Below, in pieces: positions 27,408 through 36,253 of a DNA stretch of 64,000 bases (the first letter of the stretch is position 1; each line of letters begins with the position of its first letter). The DNA lies in assembly GCF_036169555.1 (NCBI RefSeq), contig NZ_CP108032.1:2728001-2792000 (forward strand), read 5' to 3'. The position numbers and the translations under genes are program-made. A model generated the notes under the pieces. The model worked only from the letters and a program-made list of their open reading frames with translations. It had not been told where the DNA came from and did not search any database. Origin of the DNA: Streptomyces sp. NBC_00306. Its GTDB lineage: Bacteria; Actinomycetota; Actinomycetes; Streptomycetales; Streptomycetaceae.

Positions 27408-28685
27408 TCAGTGGCCGCCGCGCGCCGGGCCCGCGCCCGCGTCGCCCGGGCCCGACGTTCGGCGGTACGCCGCGTCGATGGAGGCCAGTTCATCCACGGT
27501 GAGCACGTCCTCCACCCGCTCGAAGCCGTCCGGGGCGCGCTCGGCCACCGCCCGGAGCAGCCGGTCGGCGGGCATCTCGCGCATCGCGCGCACCAGGTCA
27601 CCGGTCAGCGGGGCGCGCTCGCTCTCATATGCCCGCAGCGCGGAGGGGACTGACGCGGCTGACGTCAGGGCGCGGGCCAGCGCCCGTGCGTCGAGCACCG
27701 CCTGCGAGCCACCATTCGAACCGATCGGATACATCGGGTGGGCCGCGTCCCCGAGCAGCGTCACCCGGCCGCGGCCCCAGCTCTCCAGCGGATCGCGGTC
27801 GGCCATCGGGTACTCCAGGATCTCCTCGGTCGCGGCCAGCAGGGCCGGCACATCGAGCCCGAGCCGGTCCAGCTTCCAGTCCGCGTAGTGCGCGAGGACA
27901 TCCGCGAGCCGTCCCGTGCGGTTCCACGCAGCGCCTTCGACCGGGCCGCCCTCGGCGACCCGGACCTCGCACACCCAGTTGAGCAGCGCCTCTCCGCGCT
28001 CCTCGGCGCGGCGCGAGATGGGGTAGACGACCAGCTTGGCGGTGGCGTTGCTGCCCACGACGGCCATCGTGCGGCCCCCGAGGAACGGCTCGGCGCGTAC
28101 CGTGCCGCGCCACATCCGGACGCCGTTCCAGAGCGGGAGCCGCTGCTCGCCGGGGTGCAGCAGGGCGCGCACCCGGGAGTGCAGCCCGTCCGCTCCGACC
28201 AGTGCCTCCGCCCGCTCGGTGGTGCGGACGCCGGTCGTCGTCGACCGCAGGGTGACGCGCAGCCCGTCGGCGTCCTCGGCGTGCTCCTCGAAGCCGTCGA
28301 GAGCCGTGCCGGTGCGCACGGCGTCCGCTCCGAGCCTGTCCCGGACGGCTTCGTACAGCAGGGCCTGGAGCTCGCCGCGGTGGAGCGAATACTGCGGCCG
28401 GAGATGGCCCTGGGCGAGGCCGCGGGGCTCGGACCAGATGCGGTTGCCGTGGCGGTCGAAGTGCGCCATCTCGGCGGTGGGCACGGCGACCTGGGCGAGG
28501 GCGTCGCCGAGGCCGAGGGCGGTGAGTTCCTCGACGGCGTGCGGCAGCAGATTGATGCCGACACCGATCGGCCGGAGCTCCGCCGCCGCCTCGACCAGCC
28601 GGGCCCGTATCCCGGCCCGGTGCAGTGCGAGGGCGGTGGTGAGCCCTCCGATGCCCGCCCCCGCGACGAGCACGTCGACACCCAT
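27408..28685 (-). CDS. FAD-dependent monooxygenase
   Basis: 425-residue flavoprotein of the aromatic hydroxylase (PHBH-like) family. FAD motif VLVAGAGIGGLTTALAL at the N-terminus, the DG segment in LVGADGLHSRVR, and the second FAD motif LLGDAAHPMYPIGSNGG. It would use NAD(P)H and oxygen to hydroxylate an aromatic or heterocyclic substrate; the substrate is unknown and no pathway genes flank it. Resemblance to PhzS/salicylate hydroxylase-like proteins is by general layout only. Start ATG 28685 has GGGGAG 5 nt upstream. Divergent from the second pepN across 130 nt. Confidence 0.88.
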   Translation of the reverse strand: MGVDVLVAGAGIGGLTTALALHRAGIRARLVEAAAELRPIGVGINLLPHAVEELTALGLGDALAQVAVPTAEMAHFDRHGNRIWSEPRGLAQGHLRPQYSLHRGELQALLYEAVRDRLGADAVRTGTALDGFEEHAEDADGLRVTLRSTTTGVRTTERAEALVGADGLHSRVRALLHPGEQRLPLWNGVRMWRGTVRAEPFLGGRTMAVVGSNATAKLVVYPISRRAEERGEALLNWVCEVRVAEGGPVEGAAWNRTGRLADVLAHYADWKLDRLGLDVPALLAATEEILEYPMADRDPLESWGRGRVTLLGDAAHPMYPIGSNGGSQAVLDARALARALTSAASVPSALRAYESERAPLTGDLVRAMREMPADRLLRAVAERAPDGFERVEDVLTVDELASIDAAYRRTSGPGDAGAGPARGGH

Positions 28686-28815
28686 AATGCTCCCCTCAGC
28701 TCCCCGGTCCCCCGCAGCGTACTGGCGCGGCTCCACGGCGCCATTAGTCACAGGCGGTGGACGGGGGCACCGTGAAAAGATGGGCGGAACTGTCACGAAC
28801 CGAGGAGATGACCGC

Positions 28816-31386
28816 GTGCCTGGCACGAATCTGACCCGCGAAGAGGCGCAGCAGCGGGCGCGCCTGCTGACCGTGGACTCGTACGAGATCGATCTCGATC
28901 TGAGCGGTGCGCAGGAGGGCGGGACCTACCGGTCCGTGACCACCGTGCGCTTCGACTCCGCGGAGGACGGCGCGGAGAGCTTCATCGACCTGGTCGCCCC
29001 GGCGGTCCACGAGGTCGTGCTGAACGGCAAGTCCCTGGACGTCGCCGCCGTGTTCCGCGACTCGCGCATCGCGCTGAAGCATCTGCACGCCGGGCGCAAC
29101 GAGCTGCGGGTGGTCGCCGACTGCTCCTACACCAACACCGGTGAGGGCCTGCACCGTTTCGTCGATCCGGTGGACCAGCAGGCGTATCTCTACACGCAGT
29201 TCGAGGTGCCGGACGCCCGCCGGGTGTTCGCCAGCTTCGAGCAGCCGGACCTCAAGGCAACGTTCCGTTTCACGGTGACCGCCCCCGAGGGCTGGACCGT
29301 GATCTCCAACTCGCCGACCCCGGAGCCGAAGGACAACGTCTGGCGCTTCGAGCCGACGCCCCGGATCTCCACATACATCACGGCGCTCATCGTCGGTCCG
29401 TACCACGCGGTCCACAGCTCGTACGAGAAGGACGGCCAGTCCGTCCCGCTGGGCATCTACTGCCGGCCCTCGCTGGCCGAGTTCCTGGACGCGGACGCGA
29501 TCTTCGAGGTCACCCGGCAGGGCTTCGACTGGTTCCAGGAGAAGTTCGACTACGCGTACCCCTTCGCCAAGTACGACCAGCTCTTCGTCCCCGAGTTCAA
29601 CGCGGGCGCGATGGAGAACGCGGGCGCGGTGACCATCCGCGACCAGTACGTCTTCCGCTCGAAGGTGACGGACGCGGCGTACGAGGTACGGGCCGAGACC
29701 ATCCTGCACGAGCTCGCCCACATGTGGTTCGGCGACCTCGTCACCATGGAGTGGTGGAACGACCTGTGGCTGAACGAGTCGTTCGCCACCTACACCTCCA
29801 TCGCCTGCCAGGCCGCCGCACCCGGCTCCCGCTGGCCGCACTCGTGGACCACGTTCGCGAACTCGATGAAGACGTGGGCGTACCGGCAGGACCAACTGCC
29901 CTCCACGCACCCGATCATGGCCGAGATCGGTGACCTCGACGACGTCCTGGTCAACTTCGACGGCATCACCTACGCCAAGGGCGCCTCGGTGCTCAAGCAG
30001 CTCGTCGCCTACGTCGGCGAGGACGAGTTCTTCCGCGGTGTGCAGGCGTACTTCAAGGCGCACGCCTTCGGCAACACCCGGCTGACCGACCTGCTCGGCG
30101 CACTGGAGGAGACCTCCGGCCGGGATCTCCAGACCTGGTCGCAGAAGTGGCTCCAGACGGCCGGCATCAACATCCTGCGCCCGGAGATCGAGGTGTCGGA
30201 CGAGGGCCATGTCACCTCCTTCTCCGTACGCCAGGAGGCCCCCGCGCTGCCCGCCGGCGCCAAGGGCGAGCCCATCCTGCGTCCGCACCGGATCGCGATC
30301 GGCTGCTACGACCTCGACGCCGCCGGCAAGCTGGTGCGCACGAGCCGGATCGAGCTGGACGTCGACGGCGAGCTCACCGATGTGCCCTTCCCGCAGAACA
30401 CCCGCCGCCCCGCGGTGGTCCTGCTCAACGACGACGACCTGACGTACGCCAAGGTCCGGCTCGACGAGGAGTCGCTGAGGGTCGTCACCGAGCACCTCGG
30501 CGACTTCACCGAGTCGCTGCCGCGTGCGCTGTCCTGGGCCTCCGCCTGGGACATGACCCGCGACGGCGAACTGCCGGCCCGGGCCTATCTGTCGCTGGTC
30601 CTGTCCGGCATCGGCAAGGAGTCGGACATCGGTGTGGTGCAGTCGCTGCACCGCCAGGTGAAGCTGGCGATCGACCTGTACGGCGCGCCCGAGTGGCGCG
30701 AGGCGGGCCTGACCCAGTGGACCGACGCGACCCTCGCGCACCTGCGGGCCGCCGAGGCCGGCAGCGACCACCAGCTGGCCTGGGCACGGGCGTTCGCCGC
30801 GACGGCGCGGACCCCGCAGCAGCTGGACCTGCTCCAGGCGCTGCTGGACGGCACCGAGTCGGTCGAGGGCCTGGCCGTGGACACCGAGCTGCGCTGGGCG
30901 TTCGTGGAGCGCCTGGCCTCGGTGGGGCTGCTGGAGGAGGACGAGATCGCGGCGGAGTACGAGCGGGACAAGACGGCCGCCGGTGAGCGCCATGCGGCGA
31001 CCGCGCGTTCCGCCCGACCGACGCCGGAGGCCAAGGCCGAGGCGTGGGCGTCCGTCGTGGAGAGCGACAAGCTGCCCAACTCCATGCAGGAGTCGGTGAT
31101 CGCCGGGTTCGTCCAGAGCGACCAGCGCGAACTCCTCGCCCCCTACGCGGAGAAGTTCTTCTCCTCGGTCAAGGGCGTGTGGGAGTCCCGCAGCCACGAG
31201 ATGGCCCAGCAGATCGCGGTCGGTCTCTACCCGTCCCTCCAGGTCTCCCAGGACACACTGGACGCCACCGACGCGTGGCTGGACTCCGCGGAGCCGAACG
31301 CGGCGCTGCGGCGGCTGATCTCGGAGTCGCGCGCCGGTGTGGAGCGGGCGCTGAGGGCGCAGGCGGCCGACGCGGCCTCCGCGTAG
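28816..31386 (+). CDS. pepN: Aminopeptidase N (M1 family), paralogue 2
   Basis: 856-residue M1 zinc aminopeptidase, closely related to the protein at 17001. GAMEN at 264-268; zinc site His298, Glu299, His302 (HELAH) and Glu321 in the canonical EWWNDLWLNES context. A C-terminal ERAP1-like domain of about 300 residues follows. The GTG start at 28816 follows GAGGAG by 8 nt and gives PGTNLTREEAQQRARL, parallel to paralogue 1. The conventional active-site surroundings suggest this copy is the housekeeping PepN. The total length equals that of paralogue 1 although the zinc sites are offset by 11 residues, so the identical length is coincidental rather than a recent duplication. Confidence 0.95.
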   Translation: MPGTNLTREEAQQRARLLTVDSYEIDLDLSGAQEGGTYRSVTTVRFDSAEDGAESFIDLVAPAVHEVVLNGKSLDVAAVFRDSRIALKHLHAGRNELRVVADCSYTNTGEGLHRFVDPVDQQAYLYTQFEVPDARRVFASFEQPDLKATFRFTVTAPEGWTVISNSPTPEPKDNVWRFEPTPRISTYITALIVGPYHAVHSSYEKDGQSVPLGIYCRPSLAEFLDADAIFEVTRQGFDWFQEKFDYAYPFAKYDQLFVPEFNAGAMENAGAVTIRDQYVFRSKVTDAAYEVRAETILHELAHMWFGDLVTMEWWNDLWLNESFATYTSIACQAAAPGSRWPHSWTTFANSMKTWAYRQDQLPSTHPIMAEIGDLDDVLVNFDGITYAKGASVLKQLVAYVGEDEFFRGVQAYFKAHAFGNTRLTDLLGALEETSGRDLQTWSQKWLQTAGINILRPEIEVSDEGHVTSFSVRQEAPALPAGAKGEPILRPHRIAIGCYDLDAAGKLVRTSRIELDVDGELTDVPFPQNTRRPAVVLLNDDDLTYAKVRLDEESLRVVTEHLGDFTESLPRALSWASAWDMTRDGELPARAYLSLVLSGIGKESDIGVVQSLHRQVKLAIDLYGAPEWREAGLTQWTDATLAHLRAAEAGSDHQLAWARAFAATARTPQQLDLLQALLDGTESVEGLAVDTELRWAFVERLASVGLLEEDEIAAEYERDKTAAGERHAATARSARPTPEAKAEAWASVVESDKLPNSMQESVIAGFVQSDQRELLAPYAEKFFSSVKGVWESRSHEMAQQIAVGLYPSLQVSQDTLDATDAWLDSAEPNAALRRLISESRAGVERALRAQAADAASA

Positions 31387-31475
31387 CGGGACAGTTCAGC
31401 TCGGGCCGTTGAACGGCCGCGGCCGTCCGGACGCACCGGGCCGCCGCGGTGACGTCCGAACGACGGCCGCGCTTC

Positions 31476-31507
31476 AAGGCGCCCGGACCGCAGGGTCCGG
31501 GCGCCTT
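31476..31507. terminator. Terminator hairpin after pepN (paralogue 2)
   Basis: Perfect 14-bp stem (31476-31489 with 31494-31507) and a GCAG tetraloop between the convergent pepN and XRE regulator genes. Confidence 0.75.
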
Positions 31508-31568
31508 CGCGTTCTCCGGGGCCTTCGGGTTCCTGGGCCTTCGGCGTGCTCTGGGGGCGGCCGTCGCC

Positions 31569-32420
31569 TCAGACCGCGCGCAGGCCGCCCGGCCGGCGCC
31601 CCGTGAGGCGGTCGAGGGCAGTGGCCGTGACGTCGTCGGCCGGGAGATGGATCAGCAGGCGCTGGTCGTCGTCTGCCGGCAGCTCCAGCGTCTCGTGGGC
31701 GAGGCGCAGTTCACCCGCCTCGGGGTGTGCCCACCGGGTCACGCCCGTCGGCCTCGGCAGACCCGGGAGGCTCTCCACCCGCGCCGAGAAGCCGGTGCCC
31801 GCGGTGAGCGCCAACTCGTCCGCGAGGAGGGCGATATGGGGGTCCGCGCGGAACGGGCCCTCCTTGAGCGTGGCGACCAGTTCGTCCGCGACCGGGTCCC
31901 AGTCGGGGTAGAGCGTCCGTGCCCGCGCGTCGGTGAACACGAAGCGCGCGAGATTGGGCGGAGTGCCGTCCAGCAGTCCGGCGGGTCCGGCGAGACGGGC
32001 GTAGCCGTCCGTCCAGGCGAGCTGGTCGCTCAGCCGGTTCAGCAGCACGGCGGGCGCGGGCTCCAGCCGCTCCATCAGGGCGCGGACGGTGGGGCGGACC
32101 GTTCTGCTCGGTCCCGCGTCCCCGCGGCAGGTGAACCCGCCGTCCGCCGCCTTGATCAGCCGGTGCAGATGCATACGTTCGGCCGGGGTGAGCCGCAGCG
32201 CCTCGGCGAGCGCGGACAGCACCTGCGGGGACGGCCTGCGGTCGCGCCCCTGTTCCAGCCGGGTCACGTACTCGACGCTCACGCCCGCGAGGGTGGCCAC
32301 CTCGGAGCGGCGCAGACCGGGCGTACGGCGGCGGGAGCCGGCCGGCAGGCCCACCTCGGCGGGTGTGACGGCTTCGCGGCGCGTCCGCAGGAAGAGGCCA
32401 AGCTCGTTGTCGCTCACCAT
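31569..32420 (-). CDS. XRE-family regulator with MmyB-like ligand domain
   Basis: 283 residues. N-terminal helix-turn-helix (RRSEVATLAGVSVEYVTRLEQGRD, quoted here as RRSEVATLAGVSVEYVTRLE) at about residues 38-60, then a C-terminal domain with NRLSDQLAWTDGYARL and RTLYPDWDP, typical of the MmyB-like fatty-acid or small-ligand pocket. In actinobacteria such regulators usually repress a divergent short-chain or flavin oxidoreductase; here the divergent partner is the FMN reductase at 32561, 140 nt away. Start ATG 32418-32420 (GTG 32417 is possible). No obvious operator was found by eye in the shared gap. Confidence 0.88.
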   Translation of the reverse strand: MVSDNELGLFLRTRREAVTPAEVGLPAGSRRRTPGLRRSEVATLAGVSVEYVTRLEQGRDRRPSPQVLSALAEALRLTPAERMHLHRLIKAADGGFTCRGDAGPSRTVRPTVRALMERLEPAPAVLLNRLSDQLAWTDGYARLAGPAGLLDGTPPNLARFVFTDARARTLYPDWDPVADELVATLKEGPFRADPHIALLADELALTAGTGFSARVESLPGLPRPTGVTRWAHPEAGELRLAHETLELPADDDQRLLIHLPADDVTATALDRLTGRRPGGLRAV

Positions 32421-32560
32421 TCGAACGTAACAGCCGTGGCCGGCCGGATCGTGGCCCTGCCACTACCAGCATCGGCCCGGTCTTCCTGGCACGGGCGCCG
32501 GAGCGCAGGTTGGTGGGACACCCCGGCCGGCCGGCCGGGCCGTTCGACAAGGAGCACCTC

Positions 32561-33190
32561 ATGTCCGACCTCGTGTCCGACCTCGCGTCCGAAGCGCCTC
32601 TGCGACTCGCGGTGATCATCGGCAGTGTCCGGGAGGGGAGGTTCGGTCCGGTGGTGGCGCGCTGGTTCGCCGAACAGGCCGAGCAGCACGGCGCGTTCAC
32701 CGTCGATGTGATCGATCTGGCGGATACGCCGCTGCCGCTGGAACTGCCGCCCGTGCCTCCCGCGCTGGAGCCCGACATGGCCCGCCCGGACGGGATGGCG
32801 GACCTGACACGGCGGCTGGGGGCGGCGGACGCGGTCGTCGTGGTGACGCCCGAGTACAACCGCAGCTTCCCGGCATCCCTGAAGGCGGCCGTCGACTGGC
32901 ACTACACGCAATGGCAGGCCAAACCGGTCGGCTTCGTGGGCTACAGCGGGGGCAGCGGCGGCATTCTGGCGATGGAACAGCTGCGCCAGGTCTTCGGGGA
33001 ACTGCACGCGCACACGCTGCGGGACGTCGTGTCCTTCCCGCGCTACTACCTGCTGTTCGACCAGGACGGCACGCTCAAGGAGCCCGAGGGCCCGGCGGGG
33101 GCGGCGAAGGTGATGCTGGACCGGCTGGTGTGGTGGGGCTCGGTGCTGCGGGACGCCCGGCGCGAGAGGCCGTTCGCGGCGCAGCTCTAG
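32561..33190 (+). CDS. NADPH-dependent FMN reductase
   Basis: 209-residue flavodoxin-fold oxidoreductase. The N-terminus reads LAVIIGSVREGRFGP, the FMN phosphate loop, followed by VTPEYNRSFPASLKAAVDW, the family signature that contacts FMN, and VGYSGGSGG. It reduces flavin, quinone or azo substrates with NADPH. Start ATG 32561 has AAGGAG 6 nt upstream. Likely regulated by the divergent XRE/MmyB protein; the only neighbour downstream is convergent and 21 nt away, so it is a single-gene unit. Confidence 0.9.
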   Translation: MSDLVSDLASEAPLRLAVIIGSVREGRFGPVVARWFAEQAEQHGAFTVDVIDLADTPLPLELPPVPPALEPDMARPDGMADLTRRLGAADAVVVVTPEYNRSFPASLKAAVDWHYTQWQAKPVGFVGYSGGSGGILAMEQLRQVFGELHAHTLRDVVSFPRYYLLFDQDGTLKEPEGPAGAAKVMLDRLVWWGSVLRDARRERPFAAQL

Positions 33191-33211
33191 GACCTGGGGC
33201 GGACCGGCGCG

Positions 33212-34126
33212 TCAGGGCGTCCGTCCCGCGGCCACGCTCCTCAGCGCGTCCAGCACCCTCCCGGCGCCCCGCCCCTCCTCCGCTCCGCTGCGCACCGCCG
33301 CCACGACGTGCCGCCGCGGCTGGTCGGCGGTGGGTGCCCGCAACACCACGCCCGGCCGCGCGTCCCGCTCCGCCGTCGCCATCCGTGGGACCAGCGCGAC
33401 GCCCATCCCCGCCTCGACCATCGCGAGGATCGCCGTCCAGCCCGCGGCCGAGTGCGCCTGTTCGGGGACGAAGCCCGCGGCCTCGCACGCCGCGAGCGTG
33501 ATCTCGGACCAGGGCCCGCTGCCGCCGAAGATCCAGGGCTCGCCGGACAGGTCCGCCAGCCGCAGGGCCGGCGCCGTGGCCAGCGGGTGACCGGCGGGCA
33601 GGGCCACGTCCAGGGGGTCGGCGAGCAGCGGGACGCGGCTGAACTTCGGGTCGCGCGCGGTCGGCGCGTGCGCGGCCAGCGACAGGGCCACGTCCACCTC
33701 ACCGGCGAGGAGCAGGTCGTAGGCCTCCGCTGCCTCCGCCTCGCGGACGCGTACCTCCAGTGCCGGGTGGTCGCTGCGCAGCCGCTGGACCGCCGGTACG
33801 ACCAGTGCGGGCACGGCCGTCGAGAAGGCGGCAAGGCGCACCTCCCCCACCTCGCCGTGCAGATAACCGGTCAACTCGGCTTCCGCCCGTTCCAGTTGGG
33901 CGAAGACGGCCTCCGCGTGCCGCAGGACGAGATGAGCGGCGTCGGTGAGCCGGACGCGGCGGCCGTGCGCCTCCAGCAGCGGAACGCCCAGCTGCTTGGC
34001 GAGGTTGGCGAGCTGCTGCGAGACGGCCGAGGGGGTCATCAGCAGCGCCTCGGCGGTGGCCGTCACGGTCCCCCGCTCGCCCAGCGTGCGGAGGATCCGG
34101 AGCTTCCTGATGTCCCACTCGGTCAT
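33212..34126 (-). CDS. LysR-family transcriptional regulator
   Basis: 304 residues. N-terminal winged helix (LRILRTLGERGTVTATAEAL then TPSAVSQQLANLAKQLG) and a periplasmic-binding-like effector domain from about residue 90. Its ATG overlaps the stop of the RibD/DHFR-like gene by ATGA, so it is cotranslated with that reductase. With the EamA exporter gene 105 nt further upstream on the same strand, the three may form one unit in which LysR controls the transporter promoter. Effector unknown. Confidence 0.9.
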   Translation of the reverse strand: MTEWDIRKLRILRTLGERGTVTATAEALLMTPSAVSQQLANLAKQLGVPLLEAHGRRVRLTDAAHLVLRHAEAVFAQLERAEAELTGYLHGEVGEVRLAAFSTAVPALVVPAVQRLRSDHPALEVRVREAEAAEAYDLLLAGEVDVALSLAAHAPTARDPKFSRVPLLADPLDVALPAGHPLATAPALRLADLSGEPWIFGGSGPWSEITLAACEAAGFVPEQAHSAAGWTAILAMVEAGMGVALVPRMATAERDARPGVVLRAPTADQPRRHVVAAVRSGAEEGRGAGRVLDALRSVAAGRTP

Positions 34127-34743
34127 GTCCGCACCGTATCCGGGGCGCGGCTGGGGGCTGTCCCGTACTGGCGCTTCATCGCGTACGTGGTGAAGATCAT
34201 CCCGTTGTCGAAGACCCGGCTGCTCGTCACCGCGAGGTCGCTCACGGCGAAGTCCGCGGAGAACATCGGGATACCGGAACCGAGCAGCACGGGGTAGGTC
34301 TTCACATGCAGTTCGTCGATCTCTTCGCGCAACTGCCCCGCGAGGACTCCGCCACCGCAGAGGTAGATGTCCAGGCCGTCCTGCGCCTTGAGGTCGCGGA
34401 CCGCGGCGACCGGGTCCTCGGGGACCAGCTCCACCGCCGGGTCGGGCGACGCCTTCAGGCTGCGGGAGACGACGTACTGCCGCATATGGGCGTAGGGGCT
34501 GGTCACGCCCATGTCCAGCGCGAGCTGGTAGGTGCCGCGGCCCATCAGCAAGGTGTCGAAGCGGACGTTCTCCGCGCGCTCGATGCCGAGCAGCCGGCGT
34601 ATGTACGTGGGGAGGGTCTCGGGGTACTGCGTCGTCGCGTACCGGGTGAACTCCTCACTGATCGGATAGATGTTGCCGTCGCCTGCGGGGTCCGCGATGA
34701 AGCCGTCGACGGAGGAGGCGATGTAGTACACGAGCTTGCGCAC
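34123..34743 (-). CDS. RibD C-terminal/dihydrofolate reductase-like protein
   Basis: 206 residues. N-terminus KLVYYIASSVDGFIAD, then DTLLMGRGTYQLAL and IYLCGGGVLAGQL: the RibD_C fold shared by dihydrofolate reductases and riboflavin-pathway reductases. These stand-alone actinobacterial proteins (YwjB/YyaP-like) reduce a substrate with NADPH; the substrate is not known. GTG start at 34743 with AGGA about 8 nt upstream is chosen because the conserved beta-strand begins three residues later. Translationally coupled to the LysR gene downstream. Confidence 0.82.
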   Translation of the reverse strand: MRKLVYYIASSVDGFIADPAGDGNIYPISEEFTRYATTQYPETLPTYIRRLLGIERAENVRFDTLLMGRGTYQLALDMGVTSPYAHMRQYVVSRSLKASPDPAVELVPEDPVAAVRDLKAQDGLDIYLCGGGVLAGQLREEIDELHVKTYPVLLGSGIPMFSADFAVSDLAVTSSRVFDNGMIFTTYAMKRQYGTAPSRAPDTVRT

Positions 34744-34848
34744 ACCGGGTCCTGTTCGTCGGGGAACGAGGGGCGGCCAGATCCCCTGACCACGACATCC
34801 ATAGTGCTTCATCTGTAGTGGTCACCGCAAGGCCCTTTTCCCGCAGCC

Positions 34849-35781
34849 TCACCGGCCCCTGCTCGACCCCAGCGCCACCCCGCCGAGGATCAGGGCCATG
34901 CACAGCAGTTGCAGCGGCCCCGTCGGCTCGTCGAGCAGGACGAGGGAAAGAGCCGCCACGCACACGGGCTGGAGGTAGTAGACGATTCCCGCGCGGGCCG
35001 CGCCGATGAGGGCGATCGCCTTGTTCCATGCGAAAAAGGCGATCGCGGAGGAGAAGACCCCGACATACACCAGCGGCCCCGCGGTGCCCGCCGTCACGGC
35101 GAACCCGCCCTGGACGGCGAGGCTGACGCCGTACGCCGGGGCCAGCATCAGCGCGCCGAGGACGAAGGTCGTGAACAGGAAGGCCGGTCCGCCGATCTCG
35201 GCGGGCCGCCGTCGCAGCAGGGCGCTGTACGAGGCGAAGCTGAGCGCGGCTCCGAACATCCACAGGTCACCGGTGCCGAAGGACGGAATCGGGGACCCGT
35301 CGCCGACGAGCAGCAGGACACCCAGCAGGGCGACCGTCATTCCGGCCACCCGGCGCGGCCCGAGCCGCCGGCCGCCGACGCGTTCGTACACCGCCATCAC
35401 GACGGGCGACGCGGCCATGATCATGCCCATGTTCCCGGCGGTCGTGGTCACGCCGGCCTGGTTGACGAGCGTGTTGTAGACCGTGACGCCGAGGAGCGCG
35501 GCGAGGGTGATCCGGCCGAAGTGGCGGCGGATCAGGGCCCGTTGCCGCCAGGTCTCGCGTGCCGCGAACGGCGCCACGGCGACGATCGCCACCACCCAGC
35601 GCCAGAAGGCGGCCTGCACCGGGGGAACCGTCTCGTGGAGGGCCCGCGAGGTGACGAAGCTCCCCGACCAGACGACCGTCGCGACGGCGGCGAGCAGGAG
35701 CCCGAGCCCGGAGGCCCGTCGCACCCTTTCCGCCGGCGTCGTCCCGCTGCTGCGGACGTGGTCATGGTCGAGGACTGTCAT
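34849..35781 (-). CDS. EamA/DMT-family transporter
   Basis: 310 residues with about ten membrane helices in two EamA repeats, the first beginning VATVVWSGSFVTSRAL and the second near GDLWMFGAALSFASYSALL. Drug/metabolite transporters of this type export amino acids, drugs or metabolites; direction and substrate cannot be read from sequence. Start ATG 35779-35781. Its upstream region carries two adjacent perfect palindromes (35862-35892), probably operators. Likely first gene of a unit with the reductase and LysR genes. Confidence 0.88.
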   Translation of the reverse strand: MTVLDHDHVRSSGTTPAERVRRASGLGLLLAAVATVVWSGSFVTSRALHETVPPVQAAFWRWVVAIVAVAPFAARETWRQRALIRRHFGRITLAALLGVTVYNTLVNQAGVTTTAGNMGMIMAASPVVMAVYERVGGRRLGPRRVAGMTVALLGVLLLVGDGSPIPSFGTGDLWMFGAALSFASYSALLRRRPAEIGGPAFLFTTFVLGALMLAPAYGVSLAVQGGFAVTAGTAGPLVYVGVFSSAIAFFAWNKAIALIGAARAGIVYYLQPVCVAALSLVLLDEPTGPLQLLCMALILGGVALGSSRGR

Positions 35782-35861
35782 CGGCTGTCACGCACCTCTC
35801 CCCCGAAGGGGTCGACTGGGGTTACGTGAGCCACCGTCGCAGCGACGGAACGCTTAGGTCC

Positions 35862-35877
35862 ATCGAAAACTTTCGAT
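35862..35877. promoter_or_regulatory. Palindrome 1 upstream of the EamA gene
   Basis: ATCGAAA-AC-TTTCGAT, a perfect 7-2-7 inverted repeat in an unusually AT-rich patch 81-96 nt before the EamA start. Candidate regulator binding site. Confidence 0.55.
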
Positions 35878-35879
35878 CA

Positions 35880-35892
35880 TTCCTTGAAGGAA
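35880..35892. promoter_or_regulatory. Palindrome 2 upstream of the EamA gene
   Basis: TTCCTT-G-AAGGAA, a perfect 6-1-6 inverted repeat two bases beyond palindrome 1. The two together look like a composite operator. Confidence 0.5.
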
Positions 35893-35934
35893 AACTGAAC
35901 GATCCGAGGAACGAGACACGTCCGGGCACGACAA

Positions 35935-35972
35935 GGGCGCCCCAGGGGTGCGTGCGCACCCCGGGGGCGCCC
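35935..35972 (-). terminator. Terminator hairpin after the small membrane protein
   Basis: Two 18-nt arms (35935-35952 and 35955-35972) pair with one mismatch. It lies 30 nt past the stop of the 76-residue gene on the minus strand. Confidence 0.7.
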
Positions 35973-36001
35973 CGGAGAATGTCGGTGCAGCTACCTCGCG
36001 G

Positions 36002-36232
36002 TCAGGTCTGCTTCCTGGACTTGTCGAGCACCATCACCAGGCCCACGATCAGCAGGAAGATGCCCACCGGCGCGGCGACGAACAGACCCAGCGTCTCGGC
36101 CACACTCAGGCCCGGGCCCGGGTCGTCGCCGTCGTCACGCATCGAGGCGACCGCGGGCGACGACAGGAGCAGCATCATCAGCGTCGTACCGGCCGCGACG
36201 GCGCCGGCGCGCAAAGCGTTCTTCTTGTCCAC
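36002..36232 (-). CDS. Small secreted/membrane protein
   Basis: 76 residues with two hydrophobic stretches: a signal-peptide-like N-terminus (MDKKNALRAGAVAAG to SSPAVAS) and a C-terminal helix (LGLFVAAPVGIFLLIVGLVM) ending in DKSRKQT, separated by an acidic DDGDDPGPG loop. It should be a small type I membrane protein with an outside acidic segment. No family recognised. It begins 21 nt after the malQ stop on the same strand, so it may be the last gene of that transcript. A terminator hairpin follows. Confidence 0.7.
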   Translation of the reverse strand: MDKKNALRAGAVAAGTTLMMLLLSSPAVASMRDDGDDPGPGLSVAETLGLFVAAPVGIFLLIVGLVMVLDKSRKQT

Positions 36233-36253
36233 GGTGCCAAAAGTAGCGAACGC

